Positions 40,518-50,318 are shown, counted from the first letter of the stretch. The stretch is 64,000 bases of DNA from Betaproteobacteria bacterium (GCA_005881595.1 VBBY01000032.1:1-64000), one strand, 5' to 3'. The notes: generated by a model from the sequence alone, not told the origin. Translations and numbers: made by a program.

Positions 40518-41429
40518 ATGCGCCAGTTCACCGAAGACACGCTCACCGACGCCGTCCTCGCGCGGCTCAAGGACGCGAAGCACCCCCGCTTCAAGCAGAT
40601 CATCGCGAGCGCGGTGAAGCACCTGCACGGCTTCGCGCGCGACGTGCAGCTCACCGAGGAGGAATGGTTCGAGGGCATCAAGTTCCTCACCGCGGTCGGC
40701 CAGAAATGCGACGACAAGCGCCAGGAGTTCATCCTGCTGTCCGACATCCTCGGCCTGTCGATGATGGTGGTCGCGCTCAACCACAAGACGCCGCCCGGGG
40801 CGACCGAAGCGACGGTGCTCGGGCCGTTCTTCGTGCACGGCGCGCCGGATTTCGAGTACGGCGCCGACTTCACCAAGGGCGCCACCGTCGAGGGCGAGAC
40901 CACCTGGGTCACCGGCCGCGTGCTGTCGATCGACGGCAAGCCGATTCCCAGCGCGGCGCTGGATATCTGGCAGGCGCGCGCCAACGGCGTCTACGACATC
41001 CAGGATCCGGAAGCCGAGTTCGAGCTGCGCGGTCGCGTGCTCACCAACGCCGAGGGTCGCTATGCGTTCAAGACCTACAAGCCGCAGTTCTACGGCGTGC
41101 CCGACGATGGCCCGGTAGGCGAGCTGCTGCGCGCCATGGGCCGCCACCCGATGCGCCCGGCGCACATGCACGCGATCGTGTCGGCGGACGGCTACCAGCA
41201 GGTGATCACGCATGTATTCGTCGCCGGCGATCCCTATCTCGACTCCGACGCGGTGTTCGCGGTGAAGGAATCGCTGATCGGCGAGTTCAGGAAAGTGGAT
41301 TCCCCCGCGGAGGCGAAGAAGCTCGGCCTGCCGGCGCCGTTCCTGCGCCTGGACTGGGACTTCCACCTCGCGCCGGCCGGCACCGGTCAGACGCGCCGGA
41401 CCGTCGCCGCCAGCGACGCCGTGACGTGA
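40518..41429 (+). CDS. Intradiol ring-cleavage dioxygenase (hydroxyquinol/catechol 1,2-dioxygenase-like)
   Basis: MRQFTEDTLTDAVLARLKDAKHPRFKQIIASAVKHLHGFARDVQLTEEEWFEGIKFLTAVGQKCDDKRQEFILLSDILGLSMMV...DIWQARANGVYD...RPAHMHAIV. Confidence 0.93.
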   Translation: MRQFTEDTLTDAVLARLKDAKHPRFKQIIASAVKHLHGFARDVQLTEEEWFEGIKFLTAVGQKCDDKRQEFILLSDILGLSMMVVALNHKTPPGATEATVLGPFFVHGAPDFEYGADFTKGATVEGETTWVTGRVLSIDGKPIPSAALDIWQARANGVYDIQDPEAEFELRGRVLTNAEGRYAFKTYKPQFYGVPDDGPVGELLRAMGRHPMRPAHMHAIVSADGYQQVITHVFVAGDPYLDSDAVFAVKESLIGEFRKVDSPAEAKKLGLPAPFLRLDWDFHLAPAGTGQTRRTVAASDAVT

Positions 41430-42001
41430 TCTGGCGCGTTCGCCGCGTCCTCACCGGCCACGACCCGGAAGGGAAGTCGACCATCATCGCCGACGGCTTC
41501 GCTCCCAACGTGAAGGAGATGGCGTCGATGCCCGGCCTCGCGCTCACCGACCTGTGGGAGACTCGCGGCGCGCCGGCCAGCAACGCCGGCCTTGAAGATG
41601 CGGCAGACCGGCCGGTGCGGCTCGAGCCGCCGAAGAACGGCTCGATCCTGCGCATCGTCGAGTTCCCGCCCGACTCGCAATGGCGCAGCCGCGCCGATGC
41701 GCGCGAGGCCTTCGGCTCGATCGGCGCCGGCCACGCTGCCGACAAGCGCTCGAGCGACCCGATGATGCACCGGACTCGCACGGTCGATTACATCATCGTG
41801 CTGAAGGGCGAGATCTACGCCGTCATGGAGAAGGGTGCGACGCTGCTGCGCGCGGGCGACGTCCTCGTGCAGCGCGGGACGAACCATTCCTGGAGCGTGC
41901 GCGGCAGCGAGCCGTGCATCGTAGCCGCCGTGCTGGTCAGTGCGAAGCCGCTGGGCCCGAAAAAGAAAGCCTCTTCCAGGAAGACGAAGAAGAGGAAATG
42001 A
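41426..42001 (+). CDS. Cupin domain protein
   Basis: GTG start; HRTRTVDYIIVLKGEIYAVMEKGATLLRAGDVLVQRGTNHSWSVRGSEPCIVAAVLV. Confidence 0.85.
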   Translation: MIWRVRRVLTGHDPEGKSTIIADGFAPNVKEMASMPGLALTDLWETRGAPASNAGLEDAADRPVRLEPPKNGSILRIVEFPPDSQWRSRADAREAFGSIGAGHAADKRSSDPMMHRTRTVDYIIVLKGEIYAVMEKGATLLRAGDVLVQRGTNHSWSVRGSEPCIVAAVLVSAKPLGPKKKASSRKTKKRK

Positions 42002-42834
42002 AACGGGCGGTCGGCGTCATCGGCCTGGGCATCATGGGCTCCGCGATGGCCGCGAACCTGGCGCGCGCCGGCTTCGCGGTTTACGGCTATGACATCGTTG
42101 CTTCGCGCCGCGCCGGCACGCGCTGCCGCTCGGCCGGGGAAGTCGCCTCGAAGGCACCGATCGTCATCACGTCGCTTCCCAGCGCCGAAGCATTGCACGA
42201 GGTTTCCAAAGAGCTGAAAGGCGCAATCGTCGTCGAGACCAGCACGCTGCCGATCGACGACAAGCTCAAGGCGAGGCAGGTGGTGGGAAAGACCCTGCTC
42301 GACTGCCCGCTCTCGGGCACCGGAGCGCAGGCGCGGACCAAGGATCTGGTGGTCTACGCAAGCGGCGATGAGAAGGCTTTCAAGAAAATCGTTCCGGTTC
42401 TGAAAGGTTTCTCGCGGGCGCATTACTACCTGGGCGAGTTCGGCAACGGCAGCAAGATGAAGTTCGTCGCCAACCTGCTGGTGGCGATCCACAACGTGTC
42501 GGCGGCGGAGGCGTTCGTGCTCGGCATGAAGGCCGGGCTCGATGCCCGGACCATCTACCGCGTCGCCGGCGACGGCGCCGGCACCTCGCGCATGTTCCAG
42601 GTGCGCGGCCCGCAGATGGTCGCCGGGCGCTACGATCGAGCCACCATGAAGAACGAGGTGTGGCAGAAGGACATGAAGATCATCGGCGAGTTCGCCACCC
42701 GGCTCGGCGTGCCGACGCCGCTCTTCAACGCCTCGGCCGCGGTCTACACCGCGGCGATGGCGCAGGGATTCGCCAAGCAGGACACGGCGTCGGTGTGCGC
42801 GGTGCTCGAATCCATGGCAAGGCTAAAGCGCTAG
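41998..42834 (+). CDS. NAD(P)-dependent beta-hydroxyacid dehydrogenase (HIBADH family)
   Basis: MKRAVGVIGLGIMGSAMAANLARAGFAVYGYDI...DCPLSGTGAQARTKDLVVYASGDEKAF. Confidence 0.92.
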   Translation: MKRAVGVIGLGIMGSAMAANLARAGFAVYGYDIVASRRAGTRCRSAGEVASKAPIVITSLPSAEALHEVSKELKGAIVVETSTLPIDDKLKARQVVGKTLLDCPLSGTGAQARTKDLVVYASGDEKAFKKIVPVLKGFSRAHYYLGEFGNGSKMKFVANLLVAIHNVSAAEAFVLGMKAGLDARTIYRVAGDGAGTSRMFQVRGPQMVAGRYDRATMKNEVWQKDMKIIGEFATRLGVPTPLFNASAAVYTAAMAQGFAKQDTASVCAVLESMARLKR

Positions 42835-42836
42835 GA

Positions 42837-43835
42837 TCATTTCTTCTCGATAGCGGCCTTTTCGATCACGTCCGCCCACTTGGCAACGTCGCTCTTGATG
42901 CGAGCGCGCAGGTCTTCTGATGTGCTACCGCGGGCATCCATTCCCGCCCGCCGTGAAATGGCCTGAATATCCGGCGACCTAAGTGCTTCGTTAACTGCGC
43001 GCGAGAGCAGCGTAACGATCTCGGGCGCCACGCCGGCCGGGGCAGCCAAACCGTTCCAGCTCGTCACCTCATAATTAGGCAGGCCGCTTTCGCCAATGGT
43101 TGGCACGCTCGGCATGTTGGCGGCTCGTTCCCTGCCGGTGGTTGCAACAATCACGATTTGGCGGTCGTGAATGGGCGCCTGAAACCCAGGGAAATACTCG
43201 AACGCCACGTCTACGTCGCCGCGAAGCAGACCGGTAGCTACGTCGGGCGTGGTCTTGTAGGGAATCATCGTGACCTCGATGCCAGCAGCGATCCGAAACA
43301 GCTCCGCGGCAAGATGCTGGGTGCTGCCCGGGTTGATGGTGCCGAAATTCAGCCGGCCTGGATTTTTCCGCGCAGCGCCGATGATTTCGGCGACGGAGGT
43401 CAACGGCGACCCTGCTTTGGTCGCAACGATAATTCCATAGAACGCCGTGGTCGAAATCGGCACGAAGTCCACGGTGATGTCATAAGGCAGCGATTTGAAT
43501 AGCGACCTGGCAATAGTCAGCCCGCCGCCGATCATGGCGAGCGTATAGCCGTCGGGCGCAGCAACGGCCGCCGCTTGCATGGCGACGACGCCGCCCGCAC
43601 TGGGCCGGTTGTCGATGAGGAACTGCTGGCCGAGACGCTCGCTGAGCTTGTGTGCCACCATGCGCATGGTGACGTCAGCAATGCCGCCAACACCATAGGG
43701 CACGATGATACGCACCGGCCGCGCCGGATAGGTTTCCGCCTGCGCCAGATTGCTGGCTGCGGTCACCAAGCCGAGCAACGAAATCGTCGCGATGAAGCAT
43801 GTCGTTCTATGACCGTGATTGATATTCATCCGCAT
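42837..43835 (-). CDS. Tripartite tricarboxylate transporter (Bug) family substrate-binding protein
   Basis: Signal peptide; YPARPVRIIVPYGVGGIADVTMRMVAHKLSERLGQQFLIDNRPSAGGVVAMQAA; start 43835 or 43829. Confidence 0.92.
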   Translation of the reverse strand: MRMNINHGHRTTCFIATISLLGLVTAASNLAQAETYPARPVRIIVPYGVGGIADVTMRMVAHKLSERLGQQFLIDNRPSAGGVVAMQAAAVAAPDGYTLAMIGGGLTIARSLFKSLPYDITVDFVPISTTAFYGIIVATKAGSPLTSVAEIIGAARKNPGRLNFGTINPGSTQHLAAELFRIAAGIEVTMIPYKTTPDVATGLLRGDVDVAFEYFPGFQAPIHDRQIVIVATTGRERAANMPSVPTIGESGLPNYEVTSWNGLAAPAGVAPEIVTLLSRAVNEALRSPDIQAISRRAGMDARGSTSEDLRARIKSDVAKWADVIEKAAIEKK

Positions 43836-44651
43836 ATCATTAGCAATGATGTCCAGCGCTATCCGTTGGCGCCAGTGGGCGGGCATCAATCGGACTGGTC
43901 ACGCTCGCGGCCGGTTTCCTTGCCGGAAATGATCGCTGCGATGGCAGCGGCTGGCGTGGGGAGATCGGCGCTCGTGCAAGCCTCGACCTGCTACGGCCAT
44001 GATAATTCCTATGTCGCAGACGCAGTTGCCGCGCATCCGGATAAATTCACTGGCGTCTTTTCGGTCGATGTAATCGCACCCGACGCGGCCGAACGTATGC
44101 GCTATTGGCGAAGAAAGCGTCTTACCGGACTGCGCATTTTCAGCTTCGGCAGCACAATGACCGAGCAGGCGGTGCTCGATGATCCGAAATCCTACCCGGC
44201 CTGGGAATGCGCCGTCGAGCTCGACCTGCCGATCTGTCTGCAAATGTCGGGACAAGCGATTCCGCAAGTGGTGCGAATGATCGAACGCTTTCCGCGGGTG
44301 CGGGTCATCCTCGATCATGCAGCGCGGCCCGTCCTCGACGAAGGACCGCCATACCACGCCGCTGTACGTCTGTTCGACCTCGCACGCTATCCCAACGTCT
44401 ATCTCAAGGTGACACCGCGTGTCTTCACCGAAGCGCGCCGTGGAAAAGCGACGCCGGAAGGCTTTTTCGGCCGACTGGTCGAGGAATTCGGTTCGCATCG
44501 TATTGCGTGGGGTTCGAATTACCCGGCTTCCGACGGGACGCTTCGCGAACTGCTCGCGCTGGCGAAAAGCTCGCTCGCTTTTCTGCCGCAGCAGGACCAG
44601 GAATGGATTTTTGCCAAGACGGCGCAGACGCTTTATCCCGCACTTGCCTGA
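43809..44651 (+). CDS. Amidohydrolase 2 family (2-pyrone-4,6-dicarboxylate hydrolase-like)
   Basis: MTVIDIHPHIISNDVQRYPLAP...VRVILDHAARPV...HRIAWGSNYPASDGT. Confidence 0.88.
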   Translation: MTVIDIHPHIISNDVQRYPLAPVGGHQSDWSRSRPVSLPEMIAAMAAAGVGRSALVQASTCYGHDNSYVADAVAAHPDKFTGVFSVDVIAPDAAERMRYWRRKRLTGLRIFSFGSTMTEQAVLDDPKSYPAWECAVELDLPICLQMSGQAIPQVVRMIERFPRVRVILDHAARPVLDEGPPYHAAVRLFDLARYPNVYLKVTPRVFTEARRGKATPEGFFGRLVEEFGSHRIAWGSNYPASDGTLRELLALAKSSLAFLPQQDQEWIFAKTAQTLYPALA

Positions 44652-44672
44652 CTGACGTTTCAGCCGCGGGGG

Positions 44673-45605
44673 TTACCGAACCGCGGCTCGATAGAAGCTC
44701 GGATCGTAGTAGGTGTTCGGGTCGGTCAGGCTCTTCTTCGGCTCGGCGTACTTCGAGCGCAACTGCAGCACGGTGCGCACGCCCTCGAGGTCGATCTGCG
44801 CCTTTTTCTGGAAGCCGCCGCGCGGCGCAAGCAGCACGCCGTAGGCCGCCTGGGCGCCCTGCTCCGGCACGTTGGGCAGGTTCTTGCGGAAGATGCGGAC
44901 CGCTTCGTCCCGGTTGTGCGGGTCATAGAGCCAGTCGACCGCTTCCGAGAACGCCCGGATATAGCCGACCACGGCGTCGCGGTTGGCGTCAGCCCAGCTC
45001 TTGCGCGCGCCGCCGACCAGCCCCTGGTAGGCGCCGAGCACATCGGTCGCATTGCCCAGCCGCGTGAAACCTTTTGCCTCTGCCTGCAGCTCGAAGGGAG
45101 AGAGCAGTAGGGTCGCCGCGTGCTTCTTCTCCATCAGCGCCTGGAAACGCTGCAAAACGCCGCCGGCGCGCTCGACGGTGTAGTCGCGGTCGAGCACAAG
45201 GCCGCCGCGCTCGAGCATCTCGAACAGCACGAAGGCGTAGCCGGTCGTCCGCGCATCGACCGAAACAGTCTTGCTTCGCAAATCAGCAAGAGTCTTCACT
45301 TCCGGGACCGCGACCAGGCGCAGGAAGCCGTTGTCGCCGCCCATGAACGCGATCAGGTCGGGCCCGTCTACCTTCGCCTCGCCCTGCCCTTCGCGATAGG
45401 CGATCAGGTTGTCGATCGCCGTCATCGCGATGTCGAACTTGCCCTCGATCAGGTTGGTGAGCTGGAACACCGAGCTTGGCGTCGGCGTCACCTTTACTTC
45501 GAGCCTGTTCTTCGCGAAGAAGCCCTTCTCCTGCGCCACCCAGACTGGCCAGTTGAAGCCACCCGGGAAGACGATCAGGTTGACGACGAGCAGCAGTGTC
45601 TGCAT
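44673..45605 (-). CDS. ABC transporter substrate-binding protein (NMT1/SsuA-like)
   Basis: NWPVWVAQEKGFFAKNRLEVKVTPTPSSVFQLTNLIEGKFDIAMTAIDNLIAYREGQ. Confidence 0.87.
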   Translation of the reverse strand: MQTLLLVVNLIVFPGGFNWPVWVAQEKGFFAKNRLEVKVTPTPSSVFQLTNLIEGKFDIAMTAIDNLIAYREGQGEAKVDGPDLIAFMGGDNGFLRLVAVPEVKTLADLRSKTVSVDARTTGYAFVLFEMLERGGLVLDRDYTVERAGGVLQRFQALMEKKHAATLLLSPFELQAEAKGFTRLGNATDVLGAYQGLVGGARKSWADANRDAVVGYIRAFSEAVDWLYDPHNRDEAVRIFRKNLPNVPEQGAQAAYGVLLAPRGGFQKKAQIDLEGVRTVLQLRSKYAEPKKSLTDPNTYYDPSFYRAAVR

Positions 45606-45649
45606 GTTTCCTCCTCCGGGGTACGATAATAGCGCCGGGAGGAAAAGCC

Positions 45650-46321
45650 ATGAGCGACTGGAAAGATATTCGAAACTGGAGCCGCGAAGAGATGATGCAG
45701 CGCGTCGCGCGCTTCAAGCACCTGAAGGGCTCCGACGGCGGCCTGCCCGATAGCCCGCTCCCGGAGTGCCGGCGCAAGCTCTTTGCGGTCATAGGTTTTC
45801 AACCTCCCAACGCTAGTAGTGCAGCTACTACCTCTCCAGTTGGCGCCGACGCGTCGGCGATGCCGGCGATCGCGATCGCCGAGGGCTTCAACCTCGGCTA
45901 CTGCAAGGCGAAGCCGGGCAAGGGCCCGCTGATGCACAACCACGACAGCAACGAGACCTTCATCCCGATCACCGGCAAGTGGCGCTGCGAGTGGAACGAG
46001 GGCCGGGCGATGGAGCACGTGGACCTGGATCCGCTCGACGTGATCTCGTTCCCGGTCGGCGTCGCGCGCCGCTTCATGAACGTGACCTACGACGAGCCGG
46101 GCAAGGAGCACCTGCTGATGTTCATCATCGGCGGCAACCAGCCGCAGGCCGAGTTCACGCCGCTCGCGATGCAGCGCTGCGAGCAGTTTTCCAGAGAGCA
46201 ACAACGACAAACAGCGTCGCGACGGCGAGCGCCGCCGCGGCGACCAGCCGCCACGGCGGCGAAGGGTGGCCCTGCGCGTAGCGCGCGGCAGCGTAAGCCA
46301 GAGCGTCGAGCGGGAAGGTAA
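45650..46321 (+). CDS. Cupin domain protein with basic C-terminal tail overlapping the convergent gene
   Basis: MSDWKDIRNWSREEMMQRVARFKHLKG...GPLMHNHDSNETFIPITGKWRCEWNEGRAMEHVDLDPLDVISFPVGVARRFMNVT. Confidence 0.83.
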   Translation: MSDWKDIRNWSREEMMQRVARFKHLKGSDGGLPDSPLPECRRKLFAVIGFQPPNASSAATTSPVGADASAMPAIAIAEGFNLGYCKAKPGKGPLMHNHDSNETFIPITGKWRCEWNEGRAMEHVDLDPLDVISFPVGVARRFMNVTYDEPGKEHLLMFIIGGNQPQAEFTPLAMQRCEQFSREQQRQTASRRRAPPRRPAATAAKGGPARSARQRKPERRAGR

Positions 46322-47096
46322 ACGCCCACCAGGACGGCGCGAACGGCCAGCGCATGAAATTTCTTGCGTAGACCAGGAGCGCGATCGCGAGGACCACGCC
46401 GAAGAAATACAAGATCTCGAGAAAATCAAAAGCGAACAGCGCCACGCCGTTGGCGTAGATCAGCGAGGGCGGCACCAGCAGGATGAACCAGCTCGGGCGC
46501 AGCGCCTCGGGCAGCGGCGCCGCGACCATCGCGCGGTAGAGCAGTAATGCCGTGAGCAGCGGCGCGATGGAGGCCGACACGCCGAAGAAAAACCTGGAAG
46601 CCTCGATGTGGCCGAGCGCGATGCCCGGCCCCGGCACGACGATGCCGCCAACCAGGATGATCAGCCAGCCGGCGTTGAGTCTCGCCAGCTCGATCCCGCC
46701 GGAGAGCCAACGGACAAGGGCCCAGATCTGAAACGCGAGCAGGAGTGCGCATCCGGCCTCCCAAAGCAAATTTCCAGTGAGGGCTGAATACGGAGCGATG
46801 CCGCCGGCGACGAGCGTCATGCCGACCGGCAGCGCACCACAGAAGCCAAGCGTTGCGGGGTTGGTGAAGTCTTCCCGGACCGCTGCCGGAAACTTGAACA
46901 GCTTGAGAAGGTAAAGAGGCAACAGCACTGCAAGTAAAAGCGCCCCCAGCGCGACCCACGGCTCGGTGAAATACGCCGGCGCGCGCAGAAATCCCGGAAA
47001 CACCGTTGCGGCGGCGCGCGCGCTCAGGCCGAGGCCGGCGAGGCCCATGACCGCGCCGTACATGCCGACGTGAAGCTCTTTAAGCCGCAGAGCCAA
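46155..47096 (-). CDS. TDT/SLAC1 (TehA-like) family transporter
   Basis: 313 aa, about 10 hydrophobic segments; MYGAVMGLAGLGLSARAA...WVALGALLLAVLLPLYLLKLFKFPAAVREDFTNPATLGFCGALPVGMTLVAGGIAPY. Confidence 0.75.
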   Translation of the reverse strand: MALRLKELHVGMYGAVMGLAGLGLSARAAATVFPGFLRAPAYFTEPWVALGALLLAVLLPLYLLKLFKFPAAVREDFTNPATLGFCGALPVGMTLVAGGIAPYSALTGNLLWEAGCALLLAFQIWALVRWLSGGIELARLNAGWLIILVGGIVVPGPGIALGHIEASRFFFGVSASIAPLLTALLLYRAMVAAPLPEALRPSWFILLVPPSLIYANGVALFAFDFLEILYFFGVVLAIALLVYARNFMRWPFAPSWWAFTFPLDALAYAAARYAQGHPSPPWRLVAAAALAVATLFVVVALWKTARSAASRAA

Positions 47097-47817
47097 GGTA
47101 GTAGTTCTTCACGAGCGGGTTCTGCTCGAGCTCGGCGACCGTCCTGCCATCGAACACGATCTCGCCGTGCACGATGATGTAGCCGCGGTCGGCGATGCGG
47201 ATCGCCTGGTGGAAGTTCTGCTCGGCCATCAGCACCGTGAGCCCGTAGCGCTGCTTCAGCTCCCTGATCTTGGTGATGGTATGCGAGACCAGGATCGGCG
47301 CGAGCCCAACCGAGGGCTCGTCGACCAGCAGCAGCCTGGGCGAGGACATCAGCGCGCGGCTGATCGCCAGCATCTGCTGCTGGCCGCCGGAGAGCGAGCC
47401 GGCGAGCTGGCGCCTGCGCTCCGCCAGCACGGGAAAAATCTCGAACGAAAAGGCGAGATTCCGGCCGATGTCGGCGCGCGCCGGCTTGCGGAAAGCGCCG
47501 AGCAGGAGGTTCTCCTCGACGCTGAGCTTGGGAAACAGGCGCCGCCCCTCGGGCACCATGGCGACGCCCAGGTTGACGATCTCCTCCGTCGACAGCCGCG
47601 TCAGGTCATGGGTTTCTCCATCCAGGTCGAGACTGACCGAGCCGCGCGTGGGGCGCACCATGCCCATGACGCATTTCATGAGCGTGCTCTTGCCGTTGCC
47701 GTTGGTGCCGAGCAGCGCCACGGTTTCGCCCTGCCTGATTCCGATCGACACGCCGTGGAGCGCGCGCACCGCGCCGTATCCGGCGTCGATTGCCGAGATC
47801 CTCAGCTCAAGCGCCAA
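47080..47817 (-). CDS. livF: Branched-chain amino acid-type ABC transporter ATP-binding protein (LivF-like)
   Basis: LLGTNGNGKSTLMKCVMGMVRPTRG...LSGGQQQMLAISRALMSSPRLLLVDEPSVGLAP. Confidence 0.93.
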   Translation of the reverse strand: MALELRISAIDAGYGAVRALHGVSIGIRQGETVALLGTNGNGKSTLMKCVMGMVRPTRGSVSLDLDGETHDLTRLSTEEIVNLGVAMVPEGRRLFPKLSVEENLLLGAFRKPARADIGRNLAFSFEIFPVLAERRRQLAGSLSGGQQQMLAISRALMSSPRLLLVDEPSVGLAPILVSHTITKIRELKQRYGLTVLMAEQNFHQAIRIADRGYIIVHGEIVFDGRTVAELEQNPLVKNYYLGSAA

Positions 47818-48535
47818 GGTAGGCTTTCTGCACGTCGGGGTTCTTGACGATCTCGGCCGGCGCGCCCTCGCAGATGATCCTGCCGGCGTCGAGGCAGATC
47901 ACGCGCTGCGAGAAGCGCATCACCGCCTGCATGATGTGCTCGATCATGATGATCGTGATCCCTGTCGCATTCAGGTCGAATAATATTTTCAGGACTTCGT
48001 CGACCTCGTTGCCGGCGAGCCCGGCCATCGCCTCGTCGGAGATCAGCAGCCGCGGCCGCGCCGCCATGGCGCGCGCCAGCTCGAGCTTGCGCAGCTCGAC
48101 CTGGGAGAGCAGGTTCGACGGCGAGTCGGCTTTTTCAGCCATTCCCATCTGCCGCAGGATTGCCATCGCCTCGTCCCAGGTATCGGCGGTGTGCAGCGTG
48201 CGGCGGTGCGCGACGTATTCGAGCGGCACGACCAGGTTCTCCAGCACCGACATGGTCTTGAACGGGCGCGGGATCTGGAAGCTGCGGGCGATACCGCGGC
48301 GCGTGCGCTGGTAGGCCGGCAGGCGCGAGATCTCGGCGCCGTCGAACACGATCGAGCCCGATTCGTTCCTCAGTGCGCCCGAGACGCAGTTGATCAAGGT
48401 CGTCTTGCCCGATCCGTTCGGCCCGATCAGGCCGAAGCGCTCGCCGGGCGCGACCTCCAGGCTGACCTCGCTCAGCGCGGCGAAGCCCCCGAAATGCTTC
48501 GACACGCCTGTTATCTGGAGGAGCGGTGGAGCCAC
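47807..48535 (-). CDS. livG: Branched-chain amino acid-type ABC transporter ATP-binding protein (LivG-like)
   Basis: GTG start; LLQITGVSKHFGGFAALSEVSLEVAPGERFGLIGPNGSGKTTLINCVSGAL. Confidence 0.92.
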   Translation of the reverse strand: MAPPLLQITGVSKHFGGFAALSEVSLEVAPGERFGLIGPNGSGKTTLINCVSGALRNESGSIVFDGAEISRLPAYQRTRRGIARSFQIPRPFKTMSVLENLVVPLEYVAHRRTLHTADTWDEAMAILRQMGMAEKADSPSNLLSQVELRKLELARAMAARPRLLISDEAMAGLAGNEVDEVLKILFDLNATGITIIMIEHIMQAVMRFSQRVICLDAGRIICEGAPAEIVKNPDVQKAYLGA

Positions 48536-49452
48536 TTTAGCTTCCTGAGCAGGCCGAGCACGCCGTCCGGCGCGGCTACCACGAACACCACCAGCAGCAC
48601 GCCGACCACCAGCACGTTGATTTCGTTCGAGATCGTCACGGTGACGATCTGCTGGACCGAGCCGAGCAGGATCGCGCCGATCACCGGCCCCAGCCAGTGC
48701 GAGGTGCCGCCGATCATCGGCATGGCGAGCGCCGATACCGAATAGTTGAGGTCGAAGCTGGACGCCGGCTCGAGGAAGCTCATGTACATCGGCAGCGGCG
48801 CGCCCGCCGCGCCCATCAGGGCGCCGGACACGGTGCAGGCGAACAGCTTGAGCTTCAGCGTCGGCACGCCCGAGCATTCAGCCGCCTCCTCGCTGTCGCG
48901 GATCGCGCGCAGCCCGCGCCCGATCCAGGACACCTCGATGTAGCGCGCGATGCACACGCCGGCCACCGCCAGGACGGCCATCACCACGAACAGCATGCGC
49001 GTGTACGAATCGAAGAGCGGCATCGCCGGCGGGCGCAGCAGCTGCACGCCGGTGGCGCCGCCGACGTAGCGCCAGTTCACGATCGCGGTGTGCATGATGA
49101 AGATCACCGCTACTGTGGCGATCGAAAAGAAGATGCCGCGCAGCCGCAGGGTGAGAAGGCCGGTGCCGAAACCGAGCAGCCCGCTTGCGCAGGCGGCGGC
49201 GAGGATCTGCACGCCAAGCGGCGCACCCACCGCCTTGAACAGCACCACCGCCGTGTAGGCCCCGATGCCGAAGAACGCCGCGGTGCCGAAGTTCACGTAA
49301 CCGGCATAGCCGCCGAGAATGTTCCAGGCGGTGGCTAGTACTACGAACTGCAGCACCACGTAGCCGGCGTAGAAGAAGTACTCGTTCGTTCCGCTCAGCG
49401 CCAGGCCTGCGGCCAGCGCAACCGTCGCAGCCACCCCGATCCAGAATTTCAT
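48511..49452 (-). CDS. livM: Branched-chain amino acid-type ABC transporter permease (LivM-like)
   Basis: MKFWIGVAATVALAAGLALSGTNEYFFYAGYVVLQFVVLATAWNILGGYAGYVNFGTAAFFGIGAYTAV. Confidence 0.92.
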   Translation of the reverse strand: MKFWIGVAATVALAAGLALSGTNEYFFYAGYVVLQFVVLATAWNILGGYAGYVNFGTAAFFGIGAYTAVVLFKAVGAPLGVQILAAACASGLLGFGTGLLTLRLRGIFFSIATVAVIFIMHTAIVNWRYVGGATGVQLLRPPAMPLFDSYTRMLFVVMAVLAVAGVCIARYIEVSWIGRGLRAIRDSEEAAECSGVPTLKLKLFACTVSGALMGAAGAPLPMYMSFLEPASSFDLNYSVSALAMPMIGGTSHWLGPVIGAILLGSVQQIVTVTISNEINVLVVGVLLVVFVVAAPDGVLGLLRKLKWLHRSSR

Positions 49453-50318
49453 CGTCCGAACAGCCCCTGGGGACGGATGCCGAGCACCACCAGCAGCAGC
49501 CCGAAGGCGACCGCCGGCGCCCACGAGGCGCCGAACAGCGTCAGCACGATCGACTCGGAGACCCCGAGGATCAGGCCGGCAAGCAGCGTTCCGGTCATGC
49601 TGCCGAGGCCCGCAAGCACGACGACGCAGAAGGTGCGGCCGATGTAGACGCGGTCGAGGCTCGGCTCCACCGGCCCGACGACGATCAGCATCGCGCCGGC
49701 GAGCGCCGTGACCGCGGTCGCGATGCCGAATGCCCATTGCTTGATGCGCACCGGGTTCGCGCCCATGAGGCGCAGGGCCGGCTCGTCCTGCGCCACCGCC
49801 TTGATCGCGCGCCCGGTGAAGGTGCGCGAAAGGTAGAGCGTCAGCGCCGCCGTGAGCAGCAGCGCGACGCCGAAGGCCACCAGCAGGCGCCAGGGGATCC
49901 GGTAGCCGCCCAGCGACAGGCTCTTGCCGATGTAATCGGCCTCGACCATGCGCTGGTCGACGCCGAACACGAGGATCAGCCCGACCTCGATGATGAACGC
50001 GAGGCCGAAGAAGAACGCCAGCCCCCTGACGCCGGCGTCGCTGCCGCGTTTCTCGAAGGTCTCATAGTAGAACCTGTAGATCGCGACGCCGAGGAGAAAG
50101 AACAGCGGCGTCAGCGCTATTCCGGCAACGATCGGGTCCCAGCCGTAGCGGCCGAGGAGGTAGGTGCAATAAGACCCGAGCACCATCAGCGCCGGGTGCG
50201 CGACGTGCGGCACATCGAGCAGCCCGAAGGCGACCGAGAGGCCGACGCTCACCGCGGCGTAGAAGCAGCCGACCAGGATGCCGAACAGCACTGCCTCGGC
50301 GAGCAGGTCGATATTTAT
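49449..50318 (-). CDS. livH: Branched-chain amino acid-type ABC transporter permease (LivH-like); start codon uncertain
   Basis: (I)NIDLLAEAVLFGILVGCFYAAVSVGLSVAFGLLDVPHVAHPALMVLGSYCTYLL...; no ATG/GTG/TTG at the expected start. Confidence 0.88.
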   Translation of the reverse strand: MNIDLLAEAVLFGILVGCFYAAVSVGLSVAFGLLDVPHVAHPALMVLGSYCTYLLGRYGWDPIVAGIALTPLFFLLGVAIYRFYYETFEKRGSDAGVRGLAFFFGLAFIIEVGLILVFGVDQRMVEADYIGKSLSLGGYRIPWRLLVAFGVALLLTAALTLYLSRTFTGRAIKAVAQDEPALRLMGANPVRIKQWAFGIATAVTALAGAMLIVVGPVEPSLDRVYIGRTFCVVVLAGLGSMTGTLLAGLILGVSESIVLTLFGASWAPAVAFGLLLVVLGIRPQGLFGR

